Origin: Desulfovibrio sp. Huiquan2017
GTDB lineage: Bacteria; Desulfobacterota; Desulfovibrionia; Desulfovibrionales; Desulfovibrionaceae
NCBI RefSeq assembly: GCF_017351175.1
Contig: NZ_JAFMPN010000002.1
Span: forward strand, 124,001-188,000
Reading direction: 5' to 3'
Length of the DNA: 64,000 nucleotides
In this document: positions 17,689 through 25,006 of the stretch, piece after piece
Position numbering within the stretch: the stretch's first letter is position 1
Layout of the letters: each line of letters begins with the position of its first letter
Translations under genes and position numbers: made by a program
The notes under the pieces: generated by a model
The model's input: the letters and a program-made list of their open reading frames with translations, nothing else
The model's database searches: none
Told to the model about the DNA's origin: nothing

Positions 17689-19844
17689 TGAGCAAGCTAA
17701 ATTGGCGGCTGGCCGCCGCCGTTCTGGTCATGCTCCTGGGCGTCGGGGTCTGCGGCTATGCCGCGCCCGCGCCGGATGCCAAGTCCGAGGCCGTGGAAAA
17801 GTCCCGCAAGGATCGGGTTCCCATGCCCGCAGGGTGGTCGCCCGAGGATCAGGTCAAGGCCGAGGAGGAGGCGAAAAAGGCGTACCCCTTCGTCAAGGAC
17901 GTGCTCATGGAGGATCTGCCCCTGCGCCAGCAGCGTCTGCGCGAGATGGGGCTGGGCCTCAAGGACGTCAAGCACAGCTACATGCTGCTCGACAGCCCCT
18001 ATGTGGACACCTATGAGCGCAAGTACGGGCCGGTGCGCTTCATGCATGCCAAGCATGCGGCCGCCCTGGACGGGGACTGTGCCGCCTGTCACCACTTCCG
18101 CCCGGCGGACGAAAAGTCCCCGGAAGCGGTGGCCTGCCGCGCCTGCCACCAGGACAACCGCCAGGAGAACGGCAAGGAGCGCATCGGGCTCAAGGCCGCC
18201 TACCACATGCAGTGCATGAACTGCCACGAGAAGATGAAAAAGGGGCCGGTCAGTTGCGAAGGGTGTCACGACAAGCGCCCGGTGGACCACAAGGAACTGG
18301 TCAAGCTCCCGGAAAATCCCACCCCGCAGCAGGTCACCCGGGAGTGCCTGCGCTGTCACGAGCAGGCGGGCGAGGACATGCTGACCACGGCCCACTGGCT
18401 GTGGCGCGGACCGTCCCCGTACACGGTGGAGCACCGCAAGAGCGTCATGTCCGGCAAGGGCACCACGACTCTGAACAACTTCTGCCTGTCCGCCATCAGC
18501 AACGAGAAGCGGTGCACCTCCTGCCACGCCGGTTACGGTTGGAAGGACGACACCTTCGACTTCTCCAACCAGGAAAATATGGACTGCCTGGTCTGTCACG
18601 ACACCACGGGCAGCTACAAGAAGGCCCCGCCCGCGGCGGGCATGCCCGACCCCAAGGTGGACATGGTCTACGTGGCCAAGAACGTCGGCCCCACCAGCCG
18701 CAAGACCTGCGGCGTCTGCCACTTCAGCGGCGGGGGCGGGGATGCTGTCAAGCACGCGGACATGTCGGCCCAGCTGTATTGGCCCGACCGCAACTGCGAC
18801 GTGCATATGGGCGGTTACGACTTCCAGTGCGTGGAGTGCCACAAGACCCGGAACCACAAGATCTCGGGCCGGTCCACTTCCGTGCCCGTGGCCGAAGGGT
18901 CCCGCGCTTGCGAGGACTGCCACACGTCCAAGCCTCACTATGGCGACAGCCTGCTCGACCATCACCTGAACAAACACTGCGAGACCGTGGCCTGCAATAC
19001 CTGCCATTCGCCCATCTACTCCAAGTGCGCGGCGACCAAGACCTGGTGGGATTGGTCCACGGCGGGCGACAAGCAGCGCGAGGTGCACAAGGACAAGTAC
19101 GGGAAGCCGGACTACAACTGGATGAAGGGTGACTTCCGCTGGAAAGAGGCGTCACAGCCGGTCTATGAATGGTTCAACGGATTCATGGAGCGCCGCCTGC
19201 TGGGCGACCTCATCGAGCCCGAGGCCAAGGGCTTCCGGCCTGGCGAACATCCGACGCCTGCGCAAAAGGCCGCCATGACGGTGACGGACATCACCCGTCC
19301 GGTGGGCTCCTTCGGGGACCCGCGCTCCAAGATCACGCCGTTCAAGATCATGGCGGGCATCCAACCCGCGGATGCCGAGTACCGGTATTTGCTGGTGCCG
19401 CACCTCTTCCCCTACGGCAAGGACGACGTCTCCGCCTTCTGGAAGGGGACCGACTGGCAGTCCGCGTTCAAGGAAGGCATGGCCAAGGCCGGGCTGCCTT
19501 ACAGCGGCAAGTATATGTGGGTCGCCACCAACATGTATTGGCGCATCGAGCACGAGGTCATGCCCAAGGAGCACGCCCTGTCCTGTGCGCAGTGCCATGA
19601 CAGCCTCAAAGGCGAAAAGACCTGCGACCGCTGCCATCAGGATGCCCGCGACGGCCGGTTCCGGGAATTGACGGAAAAGGGCGCGGACTTCGAGCTGCTC
19701 CGGATGATGGGCCGCGATGTGGGCGATCTGATCGGCAAGACCGACTACATCGACTTCAAGAAGCTCGGCTACAAGGGTGATCCGATCCTCTACGGCGGAC
19801 GGTTTACCCGGTTGCCGCTTGGGCAGAGGCCGGAAAAGCGATAG
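17685..19844 (+). CDS. 13-heme c-type cytochrome: c3-like module fused to an octaheme tetrathionate reductase-like module
   Basis: 719 residues with a Sec signal peptide. I count 13 CXXCH motifs: Cys132, 151, 177, 191, 221, 277, 301, 342, 382, 409, 437, 634 and 647 (first Cys of each). The first four, close together with preceding histidines (RFMHAKHAAA), look like a tetraheme class III module. The rest carries the signature NNFCLSAISNEKRCTSCHAG and GYGWKDDTFDF seen in the octaheme tetrathionate reductase (OTR) family, a Shewanella enzyme able to reduce tetrathionate, nitrite and hydroxylamine in vitro. With the coupled ferredoxin and NrfD subunits it forms a periplasm-facing complex. The natural substrate is unknown; it could also act only as an electron conduit. 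Confidence 0.85.
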   Translation: MMSKLNWRLAAAVLVMLLGVGVCGYAAPAPDAKSEAVEKSRKDRVPMPAGWSPEDQVKAEEEAKKAYPFVKDVLMEDLPLRQQRLREMGLGLKDVKHSYMLLDSPYVDTYERKYGPVRFMHAKHAAALDGDCAACHHFRPADEKSPEAVACRACHQDNRQENGKERIGLKAAYHMQCMNCHEKMKKGPVSCEGCHDKRPVDHKELVKLPENPTPQQVTRECLRCHEQAGEDMLTTAHWLWRGPSPYTVEHRKSVMSGKGTTTLNNFCLSAISNEKRCTSCHAGYGWKDDTFDFSNQENMDCLVCHDTTGSYKKAPPAAGMPDPKVDMVYVAKNVGPTSRKTCGVCHFSGGGGDAVKHADMSAQLYWPDRNCDVHMGGYDFQCVECHKTRNHKISGRSTSVPVAEGSRACEDCHTSKPHYGDSLLDHHLNKHCETVACNTCHSPIYSKCAATKTWWDWSTAGDKQREVHKDKYGKPDYNWMKGDFRWKEASQPVYEWFNGFMERRLLGDLIEPEAKGFRPGEHPTPAQKAAMTVTDITRPVGSFGDPRSKITPFKIMAGIQPADAEYRYLLVPHLFPYGKDDVSAFWKGTDWQSAFKEGMAKAGLPYSGKYMWVATNMYWRIEHEVMPKEHALSCAQCHDSLKGEKTCDRCHQDARDGRFRELTEKGADFELLRMMGRDVGDLIGKTDYIDFKKLGYKGDPILYGGRFTRLPLGQRPEKR

Positions 19845-19869
19845 AACGCGTCCGTTTGCGCAAAAATCC

Positions 19870-19901
19870 GGGCCCGGGGTCGCATGACTCCGGGCCCTTT
19901 T
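19870..19901 (+). terminator. Intrinsic terminator of the 13-heme cytochrome operon
   Basis: Stem GGGCCCGGGGT / ACTCCGGGCCC (11 pairs including one G-U) with loop CGCATG followed by TTTT on the plus strand, 26 bases after the stop. Confidence 0.8.
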
Positions 19902-20164
19902 GCGTCCGGCGGAACGGGCCGTTGCCAAATGGAGAGGGGGGGGCGCACCGCCGGCCTGTCTGTCTGGAAAAGGTCGTCGTGCAGGCCTTCTCAGAACCTT
20001 ATGCAAGGCGGTATAAGTTAGTACGTATAGAGTGGACATCTACTTGTATAATCAGACAAATATAATGTCTTTAGATTTGCGGACATGTTCTAGCTCCTCA
20101 AGTATGGCTATGTCTGATCCCATTCGTCCATTCCCTATGACCGCTCTCACAATAAGGAGCACGC
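19902..20164 (+). promoter_or_regulatory. AT-rich promoter region of the MCP-cheW operon
   Basis: No gene. Between 19995 and 20080 the composition drops to AT-rich and two TATAAT hexamers occur (near 20046 and 20061), so a sigma-70-type promoter is likely, though no good -35 could be assigned. A Shine-Dalgarno AAGGAG precedes the ATG at 20165. Confidence 0.4.
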
Positions 20165-21829
20165 ATGAAACTGTTTGAAAAAGTATCTGTGAAACTGTCT
20201 GCTTCGTTTGGGTGTCTTATTTTGCTTTCCATCCTGCTCGGCGTTTTTTCGATCCTGAAATTGAATGTGATAAACAACGATTCAACCACCATGGTCGAAA
20301 ACTGGATCCCGTCCATAATCAACGTCAATAAGGTCAATACGGCCACGTCGGATTTCAGGATCGCGGAGTTGCAACACACCTTGTCCATCGACGACGAGAG
20401 CATGCGGACCTTTGAGGGAAATATGGCGGAGGAGGAGGCGAAGATCAAGCAGGCGTCGGACGCCTATGAACAGCTTCTCTCGAGCGACCGGGAGCGGTCG
20501 CTGTTCCATGCCTTTCAAGCGGCCTGGGCGGAATATATGGCGGTTCACAAGAAGTTTCTCGCCCTCTCCAGAGCCAACAAGAACGAGGAAGCCCAAGCTC
20601 TTTTGCGCAACCAGTCGCAGGACAAATTCATGGAGGCCAGCTCGGCCCTGGAAGAGCTCATCGCCGAGAATTTCAAGGGAGCGGAGGCGCAGAGCGCCGA
20701 GGGTGATGCCAACTACGAGAGCGCCAAGCTCTGGATCAGTTCGATCCTGCTGGGCGTGGTCGCGATCAGCGTCCTGTTGAGCCTTCTCATCATTCGCAGC
20801 TTGCTCGGCCAGTTGGGCGAGGAGCCGGTGCTTATCGCCTCCATCGCGCACCGCATCGCCGAAGGCGATCTGACGCTGAACCTGACCCGGAGCAAGCCCG
20901 CCGTAGGCGCGTTCGCCGCCATGCAGCAGATGGTGGAAAAACTCCAGGAAGTGGTTTCCAATGTCCGGGAGGCCGCCGACAACGTGGCTTCCGGCAGCAC
21001 CGAGATCAGCTCCACGGCGGAGGAGATGAGCCAGGGGGCCACGGAACAGGCGGCGGCGGCCGAAGAGGTCTCGGCGAGCATGACCCAGATGGCCGCAAAC
21101 ATCGAGCAGAACACCCAGAACTCCCGGCAGACCGAGGAGATAGCCAGCAAGAGCGCGAACGACGCCACCGAGGGCGGGGAGGCCGTGACCAAGACCGTGG
21201 TGGCCATGAAGGAGATCGCCGAGAAGATCACCATCATTGAGGAGATCGCCCGGCAGACCAATCTCCTGGCCTTGAACGCGGCTATCGAAGCGGCCCGCGC
21301 GGGAGAGCACGGCAAGGGATTCGCGGTGGTCGCCGCCGAGGTCCGCAAGCTTGCCGAGCGCAGCGGGACGGCCGCGGCGGAAATCAGCGACCTGTCCTCG
21401 TCCAGCGTGGAGGTGGCCGAGCGCGCGGGTGCCATGCTGACCAGCCTGGTTCCGAACATCAACAAGACTTCGGACCTGGTGCGGGAAATCACCGCGGCCA
21501 GCGACGAGCAGAACAGCGGAGCCGCTCAGATCAGTTCGGCCATCACCCAGCTCGATACGGTCATCCAGCAAAGCGCGTCCTCCACCGAGGAACTGGCCGC
21601 CTCCAGCGAGGAACTGGCCGCTCAGGCTCAGGAGTTACAGGCGACCATGTCGTTCTTCAGGGTTTCCGAGGGCGGCCAGAGCCAACCGAGCCGAACTTTG
21701 ACCCGCGTGACCGAGCGCCGCGCCGCGTTGCCGCACGGCTCCGCCCCGAAGGCGCCCCGGGCCACGAAGCCCAAGCCCCTCGCGTCGGGTGCGGATGACG
21801 GTTCGGATCATGGCTTTGAACGGTTTTAA
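20165..21829 (+). CDS. Methyl-accepting chemotaxis protein with four-helix-bundle sensor
   Basis: 554 residues: TM1 ([17 protein letters not shown]), an all-helical periplasmic domain of about 150 residues consistent with 4HB_MCP, TM2 ([20 protein letters not shown]), a HAMP segment (about 215-265, [13 protein letters not shown]), and the signalling domain with the invariant hairpin tip [17 protein letters not shown]. It ends in the pentapeptide GFERF after a flexible Pro/Lys-rich linker, comparable to the CheR-tethering tail of enteric receptors. The ligand is unknown. cheW follows 12 bases downstream, making a receptor-coupler pair. Confidence 0.9.
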   Translation: MKLFEKVSVKLSASFGCLILLSILLGVFSILKLNVINNDSTTMVENWIPSIINVNKVNTATSDFRIAELQHTLSIDDESMRTFEGNMAEEEAKIKQASDAYEQLLSSDRERSLFHAFQAAWAEYMAVHKKFLALSRANKNEEAQALLRNQSQDKFMEASSALEELIAENFKGAEAQSAEGDANYESAKLWISSILLGVVAISVLLSLLIIRSLLGQLGEEPVLIASIAHRIAEGDLTLNLTRSKPAVGAFAAMQQMVEKLQEVVSNVREAADNVASGSTEISSTAEEMSQGATEQAAAAEEVSASMTQMAANIEQNTQNSRQTEEIASKSANDATEGGEAVTKTVVAMKEIAEKITIIEEIARQTNLLALNAAIEAARAGEHGKGFAVVAAEVRKLAERSGTAAAEISDLSSSSVEVAERAGAMLTSLVPNINKTSDLVREITAASDEQNSGAAQISSAITQLDTVIQQSASSTEELAASSEELAAQAQELQATMSFFRVSEGGQSQPSRTLTRVTERRAALPHGSAPKAPRATKPKPLASGADDGSDHGFERF

Positions 21830-21841
21830 TCGGAGAAAGCC

Positions 21842-22360
21842 ATGACGACCGACCATTTTTCCAGACAATATCTGACCTTCGGCATAAACCGCGAGGTCTT
21901 CGCCCTGGATATCGCCCGAGTGCGCGAAGTCCTGGAGGTGACCGAGGTTTGCGAACTGCCGAAGACGCCCGACCACATGAAGGGCGTGATCAACCTGCGC
22001 GGCCACGCGGTGCCGGTGGTGGACATGCGCGGCAAGCTCGGCCTGGGGCCGGGTGAACGCACCGTGGATACCTGCATTATCATTCTTGAAGCCGGCGACG
22101 GGGCCGGGACGTTGGGCGTGATCGTGGATTCGGTCCGCGCGGTGGTGCGCATCGAGTGTGACGACATCGAGCCCGCGCCCAGGGCGGGCGGTTTTCGCCA
22201 GGCGGAATATGTCCAGGGGCTCGGCCGCAGCGACGGGCGTTTTATCATCCTTGTGGATGTGGACGCGATCTTTGCCGGGGAGGAGCGGCCTGTTCCGGAC
22301 CGCACGGGACAGGTCCCGGCAATCGAGGAACCGGCTTCGGCCGCCTGTCCGGTATCCTAG
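21842..22360 (+). CDS. cheW: Chemotaxis coupling protein CheW
   Basis: 172 residues of the CheW fold. QYLTFGINREVFALDI, the conserved GVINLRGHAVPVVDMR loop and the later VIVDSVRAVVRI strand are characteristic. It bridges receptors to the CheA kinase. It carries a C-terminal extension of about 20 residues without a recognisable motif. Shine-Dalgarno GGAGAAAG precedes the ATG. No cheA is in the window, so it feeds a kinase encoded elsewhere, probably for the MCP directly upstream. Confidence 0.92.
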   Translation: MTTDHFSRQYLTFGINREVFALDIARVREVLEVTEVCELPKTPDHMKGVINLRGHAVPVVDMRGKLGLGPGERTVDTCIIILEAGDGAGTLGVIVDSVRAVVRIECDDIEPAPRAGGFRQAEYVQGLGRSDGRFIILVDVDAIFAGEERPVPDRTGQVPAIEEPASAACPVS

Positions 22361-22383
22361 GGAGCGCAATCCCGCGGGAGATA

Positions 22384-22424
22384 GCCGCCCCCGGTCTTGC
22401 CGGACCGGGGGCGGCCTGTCTTTT
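22384..22424 (+). terminator. Intrinsic terminator after cheW
   Basis: Perfect 13-bp stem GCCGCCCCCGGTC (22384-22396) with GACCGGGGGCGGC (22403-22415), then CTGTCTTTTC on the plus strand. Confidence 0.75.
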
Positions 22425-22459
22425 CGTTGGACGCAGGAAGAGGCCGGGCCGTCCGCAGC

Positions 22460-22876
22460 CTATGGCGCGACGTCCAGGTCCAGGGTGGCCTCGATCAGCG
22501 ACTTGGCCCTGACCCCGCCACAACTCGACTTGGAGACCTCGTTGAGCAGGATGAGGACGCGATACGATCCGGGCTCGGCGAAGGTTATGGTCGTTTCCGG
22601 ATAGCCGGGCCGGACTTTGGGCTTGGCGCCTTTGGGCCGGACCGGGAACTCCACGTTCACGGCGGTGTAGGCCCCCATCGGGAATTGATACCCCTTGAGG
22701 TCGAAGACCGCCTTGACGGGCTGTCCCGCCTTGGCGGGCCCTTGCAGGCGGACCTCGCCGCCGGGCGTCGCCGAATGGATTTCGTCGGCCCGGGCCGGAC
22801 CGGACAGAAGCGCAGCCCAGGCGAAAGCCAGGACGGCGCAGGCCGCGAGCAGGGGGGTGAGGGAGCGTTTCTTCAT
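22460..22876 (-). CDS. Secreted protein of unknown function
   Basis: 138 residues. A clear signal peptide (MKKRSLTPLLAACAVLAFAW...ARA) is followed by a beta-rich sequence (EVRLQGPAKAGQPVKAVFDL, TITFAEPGSYRVLILLNEV) that could form one Ig-like domain, with a single Cys in KSSCGGVRAK. I do not recognise the family. The ATG at 22876 lacks a strong Shine-Dalgarno. A longer ORF runs upstream but overlaps the regulator on the other strand and is not real. It lies between convergent cheW and a divergent regulator, so it is probably transcribed alone. Confidence 0.65.
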   Translation of the reverse strand: MKKRSLTPLLAACAVLAFAWAALLSGPARADEIHSATPGGEVRLQGPAKAGQPVKAVFDLKGYQFPMGAYTAVNVEFPVRPKGAKPKVRPGYPETTITFAEPGSYRVLILLNEVSKSSCGGVRAKSLIEATLDLDVAP

Positions 22877-22948
22877 GGCTTGATCATACGCCCGGTCCGG
22901 TATATTGCAAGGCATGGGTATCCATTGGGTATGCGCATGGGAGGCGTC

Positions 22949-24283
22949 ATGAAGAACCGATCCGGCGAGCAGCGGCACTATTGGGACATGCTGATGAACC
23001 TGGAGGGGGAGGAGAACTATTTCCTCGAACGCTGGTCCATCCGCATGGAGCAGGCGGGCTACCTGGAACACACCACGGCCAAGCGGGCCGACTGCCTCCT
23101 GGCCCTTTCCGATTTTCTGATGCCCATGCGGGAGCACCGCGACCGGGGCATGGCCAATCCGGACTTCCCCTGGCTCATCCGCCATGAAGGGGAGTGGGGA
23201 CGGCCGCAGATAGAATCCGCCCGGCGGCACCGCATGCGCGGTATCACCGCGGACATGTACATCGGCTGCTTCAAGACCTTCATCCACAGCCTGGTGGACG
23301 TCATCGAGAAGATGGACGGCTCCTACGAGAGCAAGGTCCAGGCGCGCCGCCACGTCAAGCTCTACGGGGACGCCCTGGAGGTCCTGTTCGTGCGCGACTG
23401 GACGCGCATTTTGCCGGACCTGGCCGCGCAGAAGCTGGATGAGGCCAACAGGCTGCTGACGCTGGAGAAGTGCCGCTACGAGAACATCCTGGACGCCTCG
23501 TCCGAGCTTATCCTGGTGGTCGGCGGCGACGGCCGGGTGACCAAGGCCAACCGGGCGGCCCTGGCCGTGCTGGACGCGAAGGAAGCCATCGGTGCGCCCG
23601 TCTGGGACGTTTTGTCCGTGGAGGGGCAGTCCCTGGCCGATCTGCTCAAGTATTATCCCGAGGGTACGTCCTGCGAGGTGAATCCGTTCAACGAGACCGT
23701 CGTCTACCGCATGCAGATCAACTCCATAGGCAACGTGTCCATGGCCAGCGACGAGTATATGCTCATGCTGACCAACATCACGGCCCACGCGGCCCAGCGC
23801 GCGACCCTGGAGCGGGTGGTCTCCGAACGCACCGAGGCCCTGCGCCGGGAAAAGGAGCAGCTTGAGGAGATGAACATCACCCTGCGCAACGTGCTGCAAT
23901 CCATCGACCGCGAGCGCGCGCAGCTCCTGGGCGAGGTCTCGGCCAAGGTCAACAACCTGGTCCTGCCCGCTCTGGAACGGATCGAGAGCGAAGAGGACGC
24001 GGTCATCCGCAAGGGCTACCTGACCGTGGCCAAGGATCAGCTGGGCCGGCTGGCTCCGGGCAGCGGCGGTTCGGATCCACTGCTGCTAAAACTGACCCAC
24101 ATGGAGACCCGTGTGGCCCAGTTTATCCAGGCCGGGCATCCGTCCAAGGAGATCGCGGAGTCCCTGAACATCTCGGTGGAGACGGTCCAGACCCACCGCA
24201 AGAATATCCGGCGCAAGCTCGGCCTGCACGGCAAGAGCGTCAGCCTGTACGCCCACCTCAAGACTCTGGGGCTGACTGCCTGA
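22949..24283 (+). CDS. PAS-domain LuxR-family transcriptional regulator
   Basis: 444 residues. An N-terminal helical region of about 165 residues (HYWDMLMNLEGEENYFLERW onward) of no family I can name is followed by a PAS domain (about 178-285, ILDASSELILVVGGDGRVTK), a coiled coil (VVSERTEALRREKEQLEEMN) and a C-terminal LuxR/NarL helix-turn-helix (SKEIAESLNISVETVQTHRK). It has no receiver domain, so it is a one-component or kinase-partnered regulator. GGAGG four to five bases before the ATG at 22949 fixes the start. It is immediately upstream of a torD/dmsABC-like operon and is its likely regulator. Confidence 0.82.
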   Translation: MKNRSGEQRHYWDMLMNLEGEENYFLERWSIRMEQAGYLEHTTAKRADCLLALSDFLMPMREHRDRGMANPDFPWLIRHEGEWGRPQIESARRHRMRGITADMYIGCFKTFIHSLVDVIEKMDGSYESKVQARRHVKLYGDALEVLFVRDWTRILPDLAAQKLDEANRLLTLEKCRYENILDASSELILVVGGDGRVTKANRAALAVLDAKEAIGAPVWDVLSVEGQSLADLLKYYPEGTSCEVNPFNETVVYRMQINSIGNVSMASDEYMLMLTNITAHAAQRATLERVVSERTEALRREKEQLEEMNITLRNVLQSIDRERAQLLGEVSAKVNNLVLPALERIESEEDAVIRKGYLTVAKDQLGRLAPGSGGSDPLLLKLTHMETRVAQFIQAGHPSKEIAESLNISVETVQTHRKNIRRKLGLHGKSVSLYAHLKTLGLTA

Positions 24284-24291
24284 TTCTTTCG

Positions 24292-24317
24292 GAATGGGTA
24301 GTTGCTGCTACCCATTC
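24292..24317. promoter_or_regulatory. Inverted repeat GAATGGGTAG-N6-CTACCCATTC
   Basis: A perfect 10+10 palindrome nine bases after the LuxR-type regulator stop and 90 bases before torD. Each arm contains TACCCAT, which matches the NarL-family heptamer TACYYMT, though the arms face outward. It could be the operator of the LuxR-type regulator or a terminator hairpin; the following CTTTCCCG is a weak U-tract. Confidence 0.45.
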
Positions 24318-24406
24318 TATCCCCACTTTCCCGTCTGTTGTCCTCTCGCATGATTATCATACTGGGTTAAGCATGATCCCGGTATGTTGTTTAATGGAGG
24401 AAAAAC

Positions 24407-24973
24407 ATGACGGACGAATCGCATACCTGTGACGAGGCCCGGGCCCTTCGGGAGTTCTTCGCGGCAAGGAATGCGGCGGACCTGAAGCGCGCGGCGGCCG
24501 GCATCTCCGATCTTTTTCATTTGACCCTCGCGCCGGACACCGACTGGATCGGCGCGGAATACGATTTCAACCGGCTCTTCGTCGGCCCCATGGCCGTTCC
24601 GGCCCCGCCCTACGCCTCGGCCTACCAGTTCGAGCCCACGCTCATGGGCAAGCCGACCATGGATGTGCGCGAGGCCTACCGCGTCCTGGGGCTCCGGGTC
24701 CCGGATCAAGGGCGCACCCCGGACGATCATCTGGCTTTCGAACTCGACCTGGCGGCGGCATTGCCGGGTCCGGGCGCGTGTCCGGAGGACGATCCCGCGC
24801 TGGCCGAGGTCCGGGAGTGGCTTTTGGGTGAGCACCTGCCGGGGTGGGTCCCCGCTTTCATCGAGGCCGTGCGGACGCAGCCGGAGGTCTGCGAACCCGT
24901 AAGCATGGCCATGGACGCTCTTGAAGGTTGGCTCGAAGCCGTTCGCCCCCCGGCAAGGGCAGGCGAGGCATAA
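24407..24973 (+). CDS. TorD/DmsD-like molybdoenzyme assembly chaperone
   Basis: 188 residues, the usual size of TorD-family chaperones, which hold the apo-catalytic subunit and its Tat signal until cofactor insertion. The features are an all-helical profile, the FNRLFVGPMAVPAPPYASAY segment (the family's conserved Y-x-x-L-F-x-G-P-x-x-x-x-A-x-P-Y type core), and the acidic tail region DDPALAEVREWLLGEHLPGW. Shine-Dalgarno GGAGG precedes the ATG. It is directly upstream of the Tat-signal molybdoenzyme, its probable client. Confidence 0.85.
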   Translation: MTDESHTCDEARALREFFAARNAADLKRAAAGISDLFHLTLAPDTDWIGAEYDFNRLFVGPMAVPAPPYASAYQFEPTLMGKPTMDVREAYRVLGLRVPDQGRTPDDHLAFELDLAAALPGPGACPEDDPALAEVREWLLGEHLPGWVPAFIEAVRTQPEVCEPVSMAMDALEGWLEAVRPPARAGEA

Positions 24974-25006
24974 AAAAACTTTCAACATGATCTGGAGGAG
25001 GATCAT

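Noticed and set aside
22877..23899. N-terminal extension of the secreted protein gene to 23899
   Set aside because: The extension is antisense to the PAS-LuxR gene and is low-complexity; the signal peptide marks the true start at 22876.
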